Shown here: positions 28,253 to 39,601 of the stretch, in pieces
Layout: every line of letters begins with the position of its first letter
How positions within the stretch are numbered: the first letter of the stretch is position 1
Origin: Hyphomicrobium sp. NDB2Meth4
Lineage (GTDB): Bacteria; Pseudomonadota; Alphaproteobacteria; Rhizobiales; Hyphomicrobiaceae
Direction: 5' to 3'
DNA length: 64,000 nucleotides
Assembly: GCF_900117445.1 (NCBI RefSeq)
Contig: NZ_FPEJ01000001.1
Coordinates: 610,501-674,500, forward strand
The notes under the pieces: generated by a model
Databases searched by the model: none
Told to the model about the DNA's origin: nothing
What the model saw: only the letters and a program-made list of their open reading frames with translations
Made by a program: the position numbers and the translations under genes

Positions 28253-28834
28253 CTGCGCTCTAACAATCGCCGGCATCAGCTTCTCCTCGATGCTCTGCAC
28301 CGAGACCGGCCCCACGTGCTTGAACACGATCTCACCCTTGCCGTTGAGGACGAACGTCTCGGGCATGCCATAGACGCCCCACTCGATCGCGCCGCGCCCC
28401 TTGGGATCGGTACCCACCGCCGCGAAAGGATTGCCGTAGCGGCCGAGGAATCGCCGCGCCGCCACTGGGTCGTCCTTGTAGTTCACCCCGTACAGCGCAA
28501 CGCCCGAGCGCTTCTGCAATTGCACCAGCAGCGGCTGCTCCTCCGCACAGGGGGCGCACCATGAAGCCCAGAAGTTGACGATCACCGGCTTGCCGGTCGC
28601 CAGTTCGCCGCTCGTGAACCCCGGCACCGGCTTTTCATCAGCCAGCAGGCCCTCCAGCGGCGCGAACTCCGTCACGGGTGCCGGTTTGCCCAGCAGCGCC
28701 GACGGCAGCTTCGAGGGATCTCCGCCCTGCAGCGCGAAGGCGAACAGCGCCACCAGTCCGGCAAACACCAGAACCGGCGTTAACACCCAGCCGATACCGC
28801 GTTTACGCGTGCTTGGCGCAGGCTCGTTGGTCAT
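28250..28834 (-). CDS. ccmG: Thiol:disulfide interchange protein CcmG/DsbE
   Basis: Periplasmic, membrane-anchored thioredoxin-like protein that reduces apocytochrome c haem-binding cysteines. An N-terminal anchor (VLTPVLVFAGLVALFAFAL, about residues 17-35) precedes the thioredoxin domain with active site WCAPC (Cys93, Cys96) and the cis-Pro region GVYGMPETFVLNGKGEIV. Length is 194 aa. It is the last gene of the ccmABCDG operon, starting 20 bases after ccmD. Confidence 0.95.
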   Translation of the reverse strand: MTNEPAPSTRKRGIGWVLTPVLVFAGLVALFAFALQGGDPSKLPSALLGKPAPVTEFAPLEGLLADEKPVPGFTSGELATGKPVIVNFWASWCAPCAEEQPLLVQLQKRSGVALYGVNYKDDPVAARRFLGRYGNPFAAVGTDPKGRGAIEWGVYGMPETFVLNGKGEIVFKHVGPVSVQSIEEKLMPAIVRAQ

Positions 28835-28853
28835 CGCTGTTGTGCTTTCTTGT

Positions 28854-29033
28854 TCAGGCCCGCGAGGCACTGCGCCGCTTGACGCCACGTGCCGCAAAAT
28901 CTGCCAGCCGCCGCTCCTGCTCGCGCCCATCGAGGATGAGCCAGGCAATCATCGCGCCGATCACCACCGTGACGACGCCATACGCTGCCCAGATGAAGCT
29001 TGCGTGCGGCCCAAGGTCCAATCCGAGGTCCAT
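28854..29033 (-). CDS. ccmD: Haem exporter protein D
   Basis: A 59-residue protein with one membrane segment (SFIWAAYGVVTVVIGAMIAW) followed by a basic helical tail (LILDGREQERRLADFAARGV), the standard CcmD layout (Y..V.......W ..R...). It links CcmC and CcmE in haem delivery. It begins 5 bases after the ccmC stop. Small size and position between ccmC and ccmG support the call. Confidence 0.9.
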   Translation of the reverse strand: MDLGLDLGPHASFIWAAYGVVTVVIGAMIAWLILDGREQERRLADFAARGVKRRSASRA

Positions 29034-29037
29034 ACTG

Positions 29038-29802
29038 CTACTCCGCCGCCGCCAGTTGCGATGCCTGCGCGCGTTCCACCTCGGCAAGCTGCAGCGCCTT
29101 CACCCGTCGCCGCATGATTTCGTTGCGCATCGCTTTGAGGTGCATGGCGACAAACATCAGCGTAAAGCCCACAGCCATCACCAGCAGCGGCACCAGCAGC
29201 GCGGTATCGATCGTCGGACCGCCCGCGCGGATCACGCTAGCGGGCTGATGCAGCGTGTTTCCGAAGTTCACCGAGAACTTGATGATCGGCAGCATGACGA
29301 TGCCGACGAGCGCCAGGATCGCCGTGAGCTTCGACGCTAGTGCTTCATCCTCGATCGAGGAGCGCAGCGCCATCAGGCCGAGATAAAGAAAAAACAGGAT
29401 CAGCACCGACGTCAGGCGGGCATCCCACACCCAGTAGGTGCCCCACGTCGGCCGTCCCCACAGCGAACCCGTCACCAGGGCAAGGAACGTGAACGCCGCG
29501 CCGAGTGGCACCGCCGCCTTGGCCGATACGTCCGCCAGCGGATGCCGGAACACCAGGAGTCCGAACGACGACATGGCGATGATCGCGTACACCGCCATCG
29601 ACAGCCACGCGCACGGCACGTGGATGAACATGATCCGCGCCGTCTCGCCCTGCAGATAGTCGGGCGGGGCAACGAAAAAGCTCAAGTAGAGCCCGTAACC
29701 GATCACCAGAGCCGCGGCGCCAGCGACCCACGGCAACACGGAAGCCGAAAGCTCCATGAAGCGGGTCGGATTGGCCAGTCGCTGGGTCAGGGTCTGCGTC
29801 AT
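29038..29802 (-). CDS. ccmC: Haem exporter/lyase protein CcmC
   Basis: A 254-residue inner-membrane protein with six segments. It contains the tryptophan-rich WGTYWVWDARLTS motif of haem-handling proteins and the flanking His residues (MFIHVPCAWLSM and FGNTLHQPAS). It attaches haem to CcmE in the periplasm. The ATG at 29802 (MTQTLTQRLANPTRFM) is chosen; the region upstream (29803-29951) is non-coding and separates it from ccmB. Confidence 0.95.
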   Translation of the reverse strand: MTQTLTQRLANPTRFMELSASVLPWVAGAAALVIGYGLYLSFFVAPPDYLQGETARIMFIHVPCAWLSMAVYAIIAMSSFGLLVFRHPLADVSAKAAVPLGAAFTFLALVTGSLWGRPTWGTYWVWDARLTSVLILFFLYLGLMALRSSIEDEALASKLTAILALVGIVMLPIIKFSVNFGNTLHQPASVIRAGGPTIDTALLVPLLVMAVGFTLMFVAMHLKAMRNEIMRRRVKALQLAEVERAQASQLAAAE

Positions 29803-29951
29803 TGAAAACGATCTAAGCGGTTGCGCGCTGAAGCGCAAATGAACAACGGGCAATCCGGCAGAGGCAAGCAAATAGCCCTGCTGCATTGCAGTAAGGTGAA
29901 CTCGCCCCGCCCTACCCCGACTGCCTACTGCCTTACGGCCTACTGCCCTTC

Positions 29952-30617
29952 TTATTGCATCTGCAGCCGCAGCGCAGCGGCCGCGGCGAGCGGACACAGC
30001 ACCACCGACGCCAGCGACAGGGCGATGAGGATCAGGAACGCACTCATCGTACCCGAAGCCCCGAGCAGCCCATTGATCGCCGCCATGCCGAAAATCAACG
30101 TCGGCACATAGAGCGGCAGCACCAGCAGCGCGATTAGCAGCCCGCCGCGGTAGGCCCGCAGCGTCAGCGCCGCGCCCACCGCGCCGATGAACGAGATCGC
30201 CGGCGTCCCCGCCAGCATCGTGCCGAACAAAAGCGGGTAGGCGCTGAGTTCGAGATTGAGCAGCAGGCCCAGCACCGGAGCCATCAGCGCCAGCGGAATA
30301 CCGGTAGAGATCCAGTGCGCAAGCGCCTTCGCCCCGACCACCAGTTCCATCGGCAACCGCCCGGTAGCGAGCACATCCAGCGTGCCGTCCTCATAGTCGG
30401 ATGAGAACACCCGCCCGAGCGACAGCAATGCTGCCAGCAACAGCGCGATCCACAGCACGCCCGGCGCAATCCGCGAAAGCAGATTGAGGTCAGCCCCGAG
30501 ACCTAAAGGCAGCAGCGTGACCACCAGCATGTAGAAACCGAGCGCCGTGCCGAGCGCGCCGCCCTGGCGCACCGCCAGACGGAGGTCGCGGCTGAGAAGG
30601 GCAAGAAACGCACTCAT
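29952..30617 (-). CDS. ccmB: Haem exporter membrane protein CcmB
   Basis: A 221-residue permease of the CcmAB ABC transporter. It starts MSAFLALLSRDLRLAVRQGG, typical of CcmB, has six hydrophobic segments and the conserved EDGTLDVLATGRLPMELVVG segment. Its start overlaps the ccmA stop by 4 bases, so translation is coupled. Confidence 0.94.
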   Translation of the reverse strand: MSAFLALLSRDLRLAVRQGGALGTALGFYMLVVTLLPLGLGADLNLLSRIAPGVLWIALLLAALLSLGRVFSSDYEDGTLDVLATGRLPMELVVGAKALAHWISTGIPLALMAPVLGLLLNLELSAYPLLFGTMLAGTPAISFIGAVGAALTLRAYRGGLLIALLVLPLYVPTLIFGMAAINGLLGASGTMSAFLILIALSLASVVLCPLAAAAALRLQMQ

Positions 30618-31270
30618 GCAGGCACCTGCGCCCGCCCGAGCTGCATCGATCGCACGCTTGCCAATTCCATCGGCAAATGCGTCGCGATCACAGCCATGCC
30701 GCCCGCTTTGAGGTGCGCGTCGATGGCATCGGTCAGCACCTTCACCGAGGCAACGTCCAGCGACACGGTCGGCTCATCCAGGAGCCAGATCGGCCGCTTG
30801 GCGACGGCGAGACGCGCAAGGCCCAGACGCCGCTTCTGGCCGGCGGAAAGGTACCCCGCCGGAATTTCCGCCAGCGCATCGAGCGCAAACTGCTCCAGCG
30901 CATCCTCGACCCGATGCGCCGTGCTCTGCTTCGCATCAGCGGGCCCCGCCAGATACGTCGCCCAGAAAGCGAGGTTCTCCTTCACCGTCAGGTGCGTCTT
31001 TATCCCGTCGAGATGGCCGACGAAATGACACACCTCGGCGACTTCGCCGGATTCGCTGCTGCCTTCGAAGGCACCGTTCTCTCCGCGCACTTTCACCGTT
31101 CCCTCGCTTGGCCGCAAATAGCCCGCCAAGGCGCGCAGAAGTGTTGATTTTCCCGAGCCATTCGGCCCGGTCAGCAGCAGCGCTGTCCCGCTCTCGAGTA
31201 CGAACGAGACGCCATTCGCAATTCTGCGAGCGCCCCGCTCCAAGGTTAGATTTTCAGCAACGAGCTGCAC
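30614..31270 (-). CDS. ccmA: Haem exporter ATP-binding protein CcmA
   Basis: A 218-residue ABC ATPase. Walker A GPNGSGKS is at about residues 35-42, the signature LSAGQKRRLGLARL follows and Walker B is IWLLDEPTVSLD. With CcmB it powers release of holo-CcmE in cytochrome c maturation. It is the first gene of the minus-strand ccm operon; the promoter is expected in 31271-31520, which also serves acnA on the other strand. Confidence 0.95.
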   Translation of the reverse strand: MQLVAENLTLERGARRIANGVSFVLESGTALLLTGPNGSGKSTLLRALAGYLRPSEGTVKVRGENGAFEGSSESGEVAEVCHFVGHLDGIKTHLTVKENLAFWATYLAGPADAKQSTAHRVEDALEQFALDALAEIPAGYLSAGQKRRLGLARLAVAKRPIWLLDEPTVSLDVASVKVLTDAIDAHLKAGGMAVIATHLPMELASVRSMQLGRAQVPA

Positions 31271-31520
31271 GGCTCTTGATCATCCGTGTGTCAGAATGCG
31301 CTAGCGAAAGGGTGGGAAAATCCCGCAAGATGGGCAATGGATGCGCGCTGGACTGGCGGGTCGGACGCAATAAGCCATCGGTTCCCCGTGGACAAGGCTT
31401 CCGAGCTGCCGACCTTACCAGCATAAACGCGCGCCGTCCCCCGCCGTACTATCGGCAGGGTTGACGATCGGGGAGTAACGGCTATCGCAGGCCGTCGACT
31501 GCGAAACGAAGGAGACGAAT

Positions 31521-34238
<2,718 letters not shown>

Positions 34239-34258
34239 CCCTGACGCCCCTTTCGCGG

Positions 34259-34290
34259 AGGAGGGCGGCACGCCCTCCTTCTCTCCCCCC
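34259..34290 (+). terminator. Probable acnA terminator
   Basis: A perfect 9-bp stem AGGAGGGCG / CGCCCTCCT with a 3-base loop, 20 bases after the acnA stop, followed by a pyrimidine-rich TTCTCTCC tract rather than a pure T-run. Confidence 0.6.
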
Positions 34291-34317
34291 TTGGCCCGGG
34301 GGGAGGGCTGGGGTGGG

Positions 34318-34492
34318 GGTGGCCCGAGCACCTGCCAGCGAGGGCATGAATCCGCAGCGCCAAGCCCAACCAAGCCGCGAACCCTGTTGGTCGCAGAGCG
34401 ACAAGGCGCCAAGGGCGCCCGCGCCCGGTGGCGCGGATCTCAACGTGTTCGACAGCCGCTGTCGAACAAGCTTCTCTCCAATGGTGTCGCCC
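34318..34492 (+). repeat. Intergenic mosaic element, copy 6 (between two plus-strand genes)
   Basis: Left module CGAGCACCTGCCAGCGAGGG and CATGAATCCGCAGCGC, then GGCGCC-AAG-GGCGCC hairpin, GTTCGACAGC/GCTGTCGAAC inverted repeat, and right end AAGCTTCTCTCCAATGGTGT/CGCCC. It is the only copy with no minus-strand gene end at its right border. The rest of the 34239-34587 gap holds the acnA hairpin and nothing else recognised. Confidence 0.8.
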
Positions 34493-34587
34493 AGTAAAAC
34501 CCCGAACACAGCTTTGTGAGTTCTGTTGTATCGTTACGCCCTGCGCCTAGTCTTATGGAGCAAGCCCTTTCGGTGTATTTTGCCCCC

Positions 34588-35364
34588 ATGCGGCTAGTTC
34601 CAACCATCGCCCTGACCTGTATCGCGGCCTGCGCCCTGTTCATGCCGGCCCCCGCATCGCGGGCACAGGACGTCTCGCCCGGCGTTAACCCGTCCTTCCC
34701 GCCCTACAAGAACGTCCTTGAGCTGTTCACCAGCCAGGGCTGCGACACCTGCCCGCCCGCCGATCACGTGCTCGCCGGGTTCGCCGGACGGCCGAACGTG
34801 ATTGCGATCACGCTGCCAGTCGATATTTGGGACTATCTCGGCTGGAAGGACACGCTCGCTTCCGACAAGAACTCCGAGCGCCAGCGCGCCTACGCCAAGG
34901 CCCGCGGTGATGGCGCCATCTACACACCGCAAGTCGTCGTCAACGGCATGATCGGCGTGAACGGCTCCAACGCCGACGCCATCGAGGACGCAATCAAGGT
35001 CACCGACGAAGCACTGCGCGGCGCCCGCATCCCGGTGCGCTTCTGGTACGAGCGCAACTCCATCAAGATCGAAGCCGGCGACGCCCCAGCCGGACATCAC
35101 TACAAGGACGCCACCATCTGGTTCGCCGTGGTGCAGAAGCGCGCCGAGGTGCCGATCGAGCGCGGCGACAACAAGGGCAAGACCCTCACCTACACCAACA
35201 TCGTCCGCGAAATGCTGCCGGTCGGCTCATGGAACGGCAAGGCGATGAGCCTGCAGCTTGCTCGCACCGCCATCATGCGTCCCGAGACCGAAGCCGCCAT
35301 CGTACTCCTTCAGGAGGGCAAAGCCGGCCCCATCATCGGCGCCGCCTGGACCGGCCTCTGGTAG
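34588..35364 (+). CDS. Secreted DUF1223 thioredoxin-like protein
   Basis: A predicted periplasmic protein of 258 residues. The signal peptide MRLVPTIALTCIAACALFMP ends near SRA-QDV. The conserved DUF1223 segment VLELFTSQGCDTCPPADHVL gives a CxxC pair at about Cys52 and Cys55, followed by LPVDIWDYLGWKDTLAS and IYTPQVVVNG. Start is uncertain: ATGs at 34516 and 34555 are in frame but would hide the signal peptide. Likely a thiol-redox protein; partner unknown. Confidence 0.88.
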   Translation: MRLVPTIALTCIAACALFMPAPASRAQDVSPGVNPSFPPYKNVLELFTSQGCDTCPPADHVLAGFAGRPNVIAITLPVDIWDYLGWKDTLASDKNSERQRAYAKARGDGAIYTPQVVVNGMIGVNGSNADAIEDAIKVTDEALRGARIPVRFWYERNSIKIEAGDAPAGHHYKDATIWFAVVQKRAEVPIERGDNKGKTLTYTNIVREMLPVGSWNGKAMSLQLARTAIMRPETEAAIVLLQEGKAGPIIGAAWTGLW

Positions 35365-35365
35365 C

Positions 35366-35470
35366 TAGTCTGTCATCCCGGCCAAAGCGCTTGCTCGGTG
35401 ATGGCCATCTTCGCGGCCATCACCCGCACCACTCCCGCCGCATGCAAAGCTTCTCTCGGCTCGTGTCGCC
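35366..35470 (+). repeat. Intergenic mosaic element, copy 7
   Basis: Begins with a degraded GTCATCC palindrome, has GATGGCC/GGCCATC inverted repeat around CATCTTCGC, and the right end CATGCAAAGCTTCTCTCGGC/TCGTGTCGCC. It separates the convergent DUF1223 and M3 peptidase genes; the peptidase stop is 12 bases further. Confidence 0.75.
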
Positions 35471-35481
35471 ACTTACAAAAC

Positions 35482-37629
35482 CTAACCCGCCAGCCCGCGC
35501 TTCTTCAGCATGCCCTTGATCTCTGGCGGGCGGCCGCGAAACGCGACATACGCCTCCAGCGGATCGCGCTGATTGCCGCCAGAATAGATGAACTTGCGCA
35601 GCTTCTTCGCGGTCGCCTTGTCGAAGTGGTCGCCCGCCTCCTCGAACGCGGCGAACGCGTCGGCGTCCATCACCTCTGACCACAGGTAGCTGTAATAGCC
35701 CGCCGCATACCCGCCCATAATGTGCAGGAAGTGCGGAATCCGGTGCCGCATCACGATCTCACTCGGCATGCCCAGCCGCTTCAGCGTCTCGCTCTCGAAC
35801 TTGCCGACATCCACGTCGCCCTCGTCCTCGCGCGCATGCAGTTCCATGTCGACGAACGCCGACGCTAGATACTCGATGGTCGAGAAACCCTGGTTGAAGT
35901 TGCGCGCCTTCTTGATCCGCTTCAAAAGCTTCGGCGGCATCGGCTTGCCGGTTTCGTGGTGAAGCGCGAACTTCTCCAGCGTCGCCGGCACCATCAGCCA
36001 GTGCTCGTAAAGCTGCGACGGCAGTTCGACGAAATCACGCGTCACCGCCGTGCCCGAGATCGACGGATACGTCACGTCGGACAACAGCCCGTGCAGCCCG
36101 TGCCCGAACTCGTGGAACAGCGTGCGCGCATCATCCAGCGAGAGCAGGCTCGGCGTCGCATCATCACCCTTCGCGAAGTTCATCACGTTGACGATGATCG
36201 GCGCCACCTCGCCCGCCACCTTCGACTGCGAGCGGAACGCGCTCATCCACGCGCCGGAACGCTTCGACGGCCGCGCGTAGTAGTCGCCGAGGAACACGCC
36301 GACATGATCGCCACGCTTGTTCGTCACTTCCCAGACGCGCACATCCTCGTGGTAGCGCGGCGCATCCTTCATCTCCTTGAACTTCAGTCCGAACAGCTTG
36401 CCCGCGGTCTCGAACGCCGCCGCGATCACGTTGTCGAGCTTGAAGTACGGCCGCGTCGAAGCCTCATCGACGTCATAGAGCGCCTTGCGCTCCTTCTCCG
36501 CGAAGTAGCGCCAGTCCCACGGCGCGATGGCGAAATTGCTGCCCTCTGACCGCGCCCGCGCCTGCAGCGCGTCGCGCTCCTCACCGGCACGCTTCACCGC
36601 CGGATCCCACACCGCTGTCAGCAGATCGCGCACGCTGCCGGGCGTCTTCGCCATCGTCTCTTCCAGCGAGTAGTCGGCGTAGGTCTTGAACCCGAGCAGA
36701 TTGGCGAACTCGGTGCGCAGCGCCACGATCTCCGCGGTAATGGCGCGGTTGTCGGTGTCCTTGCCCATCTCGCCACGACGGATCCATGCGTTGAACGCCT
36801 GCTCGCGCAGGTCGCGGCGCGACGAAAACTGCAGAAATGGCTCGATCGACGAGCGCGACAGCGTGATCACGTATTTGCCGGCAAGCCCGGCATCCGCGGC
36901 AGCCCGCGCCGCCGCATCGCGCAGTGCCGTGGATAGGCCTTCCAGATCGCTCTCTTCCAGCACCATGCGCCAGGACTGTTCGTCCTTCAGCACGTTCTGC
37001 GAGAATTGCGTGGCGAGCGTCGCCAGGCGCTGATTGATTTCGCCGACCCGTGCCTTCTGCTTGGCGCCTAGCTTCGCGCCCGCGCGCACGAGCCACTTGT
37101 AGCGCAGCTCCAGCACGCGACGCTGCTCGTCGTCGAGCCCCAGCGTATCGCGACGCTCGTAGAGATCCTCGACGCGCTTGAAGATCTTGGAGTTGAGCAT
37201 GATCGCCGTTTCATGTGCGGCGAACTTCGGCGCCATTTCGCGCTCGATCGCCTGCAACGCATCGTTCGTGTCGGCGCCGGTGAGATTGTAGAAAACCGAA
37301 GCGACCTTATCGAGCAGCCGCCCGCTCTTCTCCAGCGCCACGATCGTGTTGGCGAACGTCGGTTTCGCTTCCTGATTGGCGATCCGCGCGATGTCCGCCT
37401 TGTGCTCCTTCAGCGCCTCGGCGAACGCACCCTTGTAATGGTGCGGCTCGATCTTCGCGAACGGTGGGATGCCGAAAGCGGCACTCCAGCGCGTCAGCAG
37501 CGGATTGCTCGGCTTCTTGCGTGCAGGCAGTTTTGCACGCGCCTTCGCCACCCGCGCGGCAACCTTCTTCTGCGCCGCCGACTTTACCTTCGATTTTTCC
37601 GACTTCTTCGCCACGTCGATCCGCTCCAT
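35482..37629 (-). CDS. M3 family oligopeptidase (oligopeptidase A/dipeptidyl carboxypeptidase type)
   Basis: A zinc metallopeptidase of about 715 residues that cleaves short peptides in the cytoplasm. The zinc motif is HEFGH in TLFHEFGHGLHGLLSD, with the downstream Glu in the EYLASAFVDMELH segment. GNQRDPLEAYVAFRGRPPEI near the C-terminus is a family hallmark. The N-terminus has an unusual Lys/Ala-rich extension of about 35 residues (KKSEKSKVKSAAQKKVAARV). Start is uncertain: ATG at 37629, or a GTG at 37614 that has GGAG upstream. Confidence 0.93.
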   Translation of the reverse strand: MERIDVAKKSEKSKVKSAAQKKVAARVAKARAKLPARKKPSNPLLTRWSAAFGIPPFAKIEPHHYKGAFAEALKEHKADIARIANQEAKPTFANTIVALEKSGRLLDKVASVFYNLTGADTNDALQAIEREMAPKFAAHETAIMLNSKIFKRVEDLYERRDTLGLDDEQRRVLELRYKWLVRAGAKLGAKQKARVGEINQRLATLATQFSQNVLKDEQSWRMVLEESDLEGLSTALRDAAARAAADAGLAGKYVITLSRSSIEPFLQFSSRRDLREQAFNAWIRRGEMGKDTDNRAITAEIVALRTEFANLLGFKTYADYSLEETMAKTPGSVRDLLTAVWDPAVKRAGEERDALQARARSEGSNFAIAPWDWRYFAEKERKALYDVDEASTRPYFKLDNVIAAAFETAGKLFGLKFKEMKDAPRYHEDVRVWEVTNKRGDHVGVFLGDYYARPSKRSGAWMSAFRSQSKVAGEVAPIIVNVMNFAKGDDATPSLLSLDDARTLFHEFGHGLHGLLSDVTYPSISGTAVTRDFVELPSQLYEHWLMVPATLEKFALHHETGKPMPPKLLKRIKKARNFNQGFSTIEYLASAFVDMELHAREDEGDVDVGKFESETLKRLGMPSEIVMRHRIPHFLHIMGGYAAGYYSYLWSEVMDADAFAAFEEAGDHFDKATAKKLRKFIYSGGNQRDPLEAYVAFRGRPPEIKGMLKKRGLAG

Positions 37630-37737
37630 GCCGCGCGCCCGGCCTCGAGCGCTTTGCATGCAAGGTAGACATCGGCGCGTGAACGTCCAGATGCGCGCGG
37701 CGACAAACCACGCGCCGCCGCGTGAAAGCAGCAACGC

Positions 37738-37890
37738 AAAAAAATTGGGCCAGTGGGGGACCGGCCCATTTGGGGGGATGAAGTACAACGGGAAGGCTAC
37801 CTAAAAACCCGGTCCTGAAGCTGCCCGGGGGCTGGGGGGCTGAGAATCCAAGCGGCTTACTCGGACCGGGTCTTGAGGCAACTGTTGATA
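37738..37890 (-). ncRNA. Candidate small RNA with its own terminator
   Basis: Read on the minus strand, this gene-free region ends in a hairpin (TGGGCC / GGCCCA) followed by seven T residues, a standard intrinsic terminator with no gene upstream of it on that strand. Upstream of the hairpin, ACCCGGTCC (37863-37871 complement) pairs perfectly with GGACCGGGT (37807-37815), flanked by short further pairs (CCT/AGG, CAAC/GTTG), giving a rod-like fold of about 100 nt. It does not match tRNA, SRP RNA, RNase P RNA or tmRNA features I know; 6S-like RNA cannot be excluded. The 5' end and promoter are not defined. Confidence 0.45.
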
Positions 37891-38086
37891 CATTCGCTTC
37901 GCTTTGGGGCGGATCATTGTCGAGGTCGGGGAGCGATTTTGACTATGTCGGGGTAATTCCGTGCCCCTCTCCTGCGCGCTTTGCGCACAGCTCCGCGTCA
38001 CCAGACGGCATGTTTCCTGGCACTCTGGTGCTTGAAATCGTCCTCAACCGGCGCAATCATGACGATATCGCGACAGGGAGGAGCCA
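37891..38086. other. Intergenic region upstream of the DUF2794 gene
   Basis: No gene is supported. It should contain the promoter of the candidate small RNA (minus strand) and of the DUF2794 gene (plus strand). A hairpin TGCGCGC-TTT-GCGCACA type is visible near 37972-37990. Confidence 0.35.
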
Positions 38087-38476
38087 TTGAGCGAATCCGA
38101 CCCGATAATTTTTGCGCCGCCTGTGGCAGGCGGCTCTCGCAGCACATCGGCCGCATCCGGCCCGCTACCCGAATCTCAGCGTCAAACGGCATTCACCCGG
38201 CAGGAGCTCACCGCCATCCTCGCCGTTTACGGTCGCAAGGTCGCCGCCGGCGAATGGCGCGACTACGCTATCGACCTGGGCCGCGATAAAGCGGTCTTCT
38301 CGGTCTTCCGGCGCTCCAGCGAAATCCCGCTCTACCGCATCGAGAAGAGCCCCAAGCTTGCCCGCAAGCAAGGCGCCTACAGCGTCGTTGCGCCGGCAGG
38401 ACTGATCCTCAAACGCGGCCACGATCTTCTGCGCGTCTTGAGCGTCCTCGACCGGCCCCGCCTCGTCTCCGCCTGA
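38087..38476 (+). CDS. DUF2794 family protein
   Basis: A 129-residue protein with the conserved DUF2794 core: FTRQELTAILAVYGRKVAAG, EWRDYAIDLGRDKAVFSVFR and PLYRIEKSPKLARKQGAYSV, then LILKRGHDLLRVLSVL. This family is restricted mainly to alphaproteobacteria and has no assigned function. The start is TTG at 38087, directly supported by AGGGAGGAG 6-14 bases upstream. Confidence 0.9.
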   Translation: MSESDPIIFAPPVAGGSRSTSAASGPLPESQRQTAFTRQELTAILAVYGRKVAAGEWRDYAIDLGRDKAVFSVFRRSSEIPLYRIEKSPKLARKQGAYSVVAPAGLILKRGHDLLRVLSVLDRPRLVSA

Positions 38477-38477
38477 C

Positions 38478-38645
38478 TCCCTGTCATCCTCGGCTGCCGT
38501 GGATCCATGGCTCCACGAACTTCGACGCTGAAGCGGCTCGGTCGCCGTCAGGCGGCAAGGCGCCAAGGGCGCCCGGCGCTGGCGCCGGCTGTCAGCTTGC
38601 ACCCGGCCAACCGCATGCAAAGCTTCCAGCCGCCTCGTGTCACCC
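38478..38645 (+). repeat. Intergenic mosaic element, copy 8
   Basis: Begins with a half GTCATCCTCGGC palindrome, continues with GGCGCC-AAG-GGCGCC and GGCGCTGGCGCC stems, and ends with CATGCAAAGCTTCCAGCCGC/CTCGTGTCACCC. It fills the space between the convergent DUF2794 and BI-1 genes; here a true terminator separates it from the BI-1 stop. Confidence 0.8.
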
Positions 38646-38647
38646 AA

Positions 38648-38682
38648 ACAAAAAAGGCCCCGAAGCGTAAGCTTCGAGGCCT
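38648..38682 (-). terminator. Rho-independent terminator of the BI-1 gene
   Basis: On the minus strand, GGCCTCGAAGC / GCTTCGGGGCC forms a hairpin followed by TTTTTTTG. It lies about 20 bases after the BI-1 stop. Confidence 0.88.
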
Positions 38683-38703
38683 TTCTTGCGTCTTCGTTCA
38701 GAA

Positions 38704-39447
38704 CTACTCGCGCTGACCGAACAGGTTGAGCAGCATCATGAACATGTTGATGAAGTCGAGGTAGAGGCTGAGGGCGCCCATGATCGCGCTCTTCGCCGCC
38801 AGCTCTGCATTGCCGGCCACCTGGAAGTAGGTGTCCTTGATGCGCTGCGTGTCGTAGGCGGTGAGGCCGGCGAACACGAGCACGCCGATGACCGAGATCG
38901 CGAACTGCAGGCCGCTCGAGCCGAGGAAGATGTTCACGATCGAGGCGAGGATGATGCCGATCAGACCCATGAACAGGAATGAGCCCCAACCGGAGATGTC
39001 ACGCTTCGTCGTGTAGCCCCACAGGCTGAGCGCACCGAACGTCGCCGCGGTGACGAAGAAGATCTGCGTGATCGACTGGCCGGTGAAGACCAGGAAGATC
39101 GACGACAGCGAGATGCCCATAACGGCCGCGAAGGCCCAGAAGGTCATCTGCGCCGCACTGGTGCTCATCCTCTCGATGCGGAAGGAGAGGAAGAACACGA
39201 AGCCGAGCGGGGCGAGCATGACGACCCACTTCAGCGGAGAATTGTAGAGCGCCTCGCCGAAGGGCGTGATCTGCCCGCCGGAAACGGCGAACGAGTACGT
39301 CAGGTAGGCGGCAATGCCCGTAAGGGCCACGCCGGCGGCCATATAGTTGTAGACGCCAAGCATGTAGGAGCGCAGGCCCTCGTCTACCGCAGCCGACGTG
39401 CGGCCCGGATAGGCTGGAGTTGCGTACCTGTTGTCGAGCTGAGACAT
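38704..39447 (-). CDS. Bax inhibitor-1/YccA family membrane protein
   Basis: A 247-residue protein with seven hydrophobic segments after a polar N-terminus. Family landmarks are YNYMAAGVALTGIAAYLTYS, RIERMSTSAAQ, and near the C-terminus FAGLTAYDTQRIKDTY and ALSLYLDFINMFMMLLNLFG. BI-1 proteins form pH-sensitive cation leak channels or modulate FtsH. The start at 39447 (MSQLDNRYATPAYPG) is the conserved one. It is a single-gene unit with its own terminator. Confidence 0.94.
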   Translation of the reverse strand: MSQLDNRYATPAYPGRTSAAVDEGLRSYMLGVYNYMAAGVALTGIAAYLTYSFAVSGGQITPFGEALYNSPLKWVVMLAPLGFVFFLSFRIERMSTSAAQMTFWAFAAVMGISLSSIFLVFTGQSITQIFFVTAATFGALSLWGYTTKRDISGWGSFLFMGLIGIILASIVNIFLGSSGLQFAISVIGVLVFAGLTAYDTQRIKDTYFQVAGNAELAAKSAIMGALSLYLDFINMFMMLLNLFGQRE

Positions 39448-39601
39448 ATTTCTATCCCTAAGATCCCTTGGTTCGGCCAAACGTAGCCAAATCGCGTAAC
39501 GAAATATGATCTGCCACTGCGAACCTTTCAAGGCTTACGAAAATGTAAGAATCGACAGCCAGCACTTTTGCGTCGAACACATTTGATGGTTTTTCAATAG
39601 C

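Noticed and set aside
37741-37860. SRP (4.5S) RNA or tmRNA in the gene-free stretch
   Set aside because: The GGAAGGAAGCAGCC-type SRP loop and a tmRNA tag coding segment are both absent.
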